Source of the DNA: Globodera rostochiensis
Lineage: Eukaryota > Nematoda > Chromadorea > Rhabditida > Heteroderidae
Direction of reading: 5' to 3'
NCBI GenBank assembly: GCA_018350325.1
Contig: JAEVLN010000022.1
Coordinates: 761,105-825,104 of the forward strand
DNA: 64,000 nucleotides
This document shows positions 63,011 through 64,000 of this stretch, one piece after another. The position numbers and the translations under genes are program-made. Under the pieces are notes generated by a model. The model worked only from the letters and a program-made list of their open reading frames with translations, was not told where the DNA came from and searched no databases. Positions within the stretch are counted from its first letter, which is position 1. Each line of letters opens with the position of its first letter.

Positions 63011-64000
63011 TGCGAAAGTGAGAGCAAGGGCCTCTTTTTCGATTTGTGAATAGTTTTGCTCGGCGGAATTCAACGCGCGCGACGCAAACTCTATTACCTT
63101 TTCGCTTCCGTCAGAAAAGGTATGGGATATGCTCGCACCGTTACCGTAACGGCTTGCATCGGCGGCCACAACGATCGGCTTGTGCGGGTCGTATTGTGTG
63201 ATAATGAGATCCGATTGGAGGATCTGTTTTGCTTTCTCAAATGCTTGTTGTTGTTCCGAGCCCCAGTCCCATTTGGCGTCTTTCTTTAAGAGTGCATCCA
63301 GCGGGGCCCTGATCTCGCGCATCTGTTTGACAAAGCGCGAATAGTAATTTATTGCCCCCAGAAATGCTCGGAGCGTTTGAATGTCGGATGGCGCCGGCAT
63401 CAACCGGATGGCTGCAGAACGGGCCGGGTCTGGGCGGATGCCTTCCGCTGAAATGACATGGCCCAAGAATTTGAGCTTGGAGCACAGAAATTGACATTTG
63501 GACATTTTGACTCGCATGCCCCATTGGTCCAGACGCCTGAAAAGCTCGTGAAGAGCAGTGAAATGCTCGTGGACGGAGTTCGACGCTACGACGAAATCGT
63601 CCAAATAAACGAAAACGCCTTGTAGGCCTGCAACTAACTCATCCATAAGTTTCTGGAAAATGGACGGGGCGGACTTTATGCCAAACGGTAAACGTTGGTA
63701 TTGAAATAAGCCGCGGTGTGTGTTCAAACCAACCAGTGCTTTCGATTCGTCGTCCAGCTCCACTTGTAGATAGGCGTCGCGAAAATCGATTTGGCTGAAC
63801 ACCGATGTTCCGCGAATGCCATAGAAAATGTCCGCAGGGAGGGGCAAGGGGTGCCGATGGAGCTCGATGTTGTTGTTGAGTCCCGTTGAAAAATCGATGC
63901 ACACTCTGGTGTCGCCGGACCTTTTCTTAACTGCAACGATAGGGGCGGCCCATTTACTATAGTCAATTTGTTTGATGGCCCCGATTTTTAACAGCCGGTC
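62990..64000 (-). CDS. Gypsy pol: reverse transcriptase and start of RNase H
   Basis: The frame is open from the right edge: KWAAPIVAVKKRSGDTRVCI, FSQIDFRDAYLQVELDDES, QRLPFGIKSAPSIFQKLMDE, the catalytic GVFVYLDDFVVAS (YLDD), KFLGHVISAEGI and the connection FLGAINYYSRFVKQ. RNase H follows with VVAADASRYGNGASI and IEKEALALTFAVQKF, then the frame shifts. The frame stays open to 62864, but that part is out of frame relative to the family. Confidence 0.92.

Larger units (their letters stand above)
61012..64000 (-). mobile_element. Ty3/Gypsy LTR retrotransposon, 3' portion
   Basis: Contains reverse transcriptase, RNase H and integrase in that order on the minus strand, followed by PPT and LTR. 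RT before integrase is the Ty3/Gypsy order. The gag, protease and 5' LTR lie beyond the right edge. Confidence 0.93.

Overview
The window looks like nuclear DNA of a plant-parasitic (tylenchid) nematode, most likely cyst-nematode-like. The reasons are: small exons and often very short introns (48-60 bp) with GT-AG and some GC-AG junctions; unmistakable animal genes (TBC1D24-like, ZFAND2, WDR4, WDR60/DYNC2I1, RPS10, TMEM147, calpain-7, PSMD13); AT-rich introns full of G/C homopolymers and small inverted-repeat elements; and a cyanate lyase gene. Cyanate lyase is, to my knowledge, one of the genes reported as horizontally acquired in plant-parasitic nematodes. The species call is inference. All gene models below are hand-built from splice signals and protein similarity.

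Region 1 (1-17049) is an ordinary gene-dense stretch. It holds the 3' part of a TBC1D24/Skywalker-like TLDc gene (+), a secreted glycine/cysteine-rich protein (-), a ZFAND2-type AN1 zinc-finger protein (-), WDR4 (-), a roughly 69-residue secreted peptide (+), WDR60/DYNC2I1 (+), ribosomal protein S10 (-) and, divergently, TMEM147 (+). Introns and spacers carry small TIR elements and TCTCGA-rich repeats.

Region 2 (17050-51232) is a segmental-duplication array. A unit made of calpain-7 sequence, a linker and an ankyrin-repeat gene recurs about five times. Only one calpain-7 copy (23845-27853) is close to full length; the others are truncated fragments or single first exons (MIT domain) sitting upstream of ankyrin genes. 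Pieces of TMEM147 and of the proteasome subunit gene PSMD13 have been caught up in the rearrangements and form chimeras, one joining TMEM147 to the calpain MIT exon in frame and one joining PSMD13 to ankyrin exons. The ankyrin genes consist of two alternating exon types, nearly all in phase 1, plus a degenerate exon type that carries a stop codon.

Region 3 (36795-64000) is increasingly made of mobile DNA: a mariner remnant, a cyanate lyase gene and its broken duplicate, foldback elements, a 6.0-kb Helitron-type element with a 1550-residue Rep/helicase and unusual 25-bp terminal inverted repeats, a hAT-type element with an 8-bp target duplication that contains a tRNA-like gene, and a Ty3/Gypsy retrotransposon running off the right edge. 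Because the locus is duplicated, several insertions (mariner, hAT, LTR element, a 2.1-kb element) can be compared with an empty paralogous site inside the same window, so their boundaries are firm.
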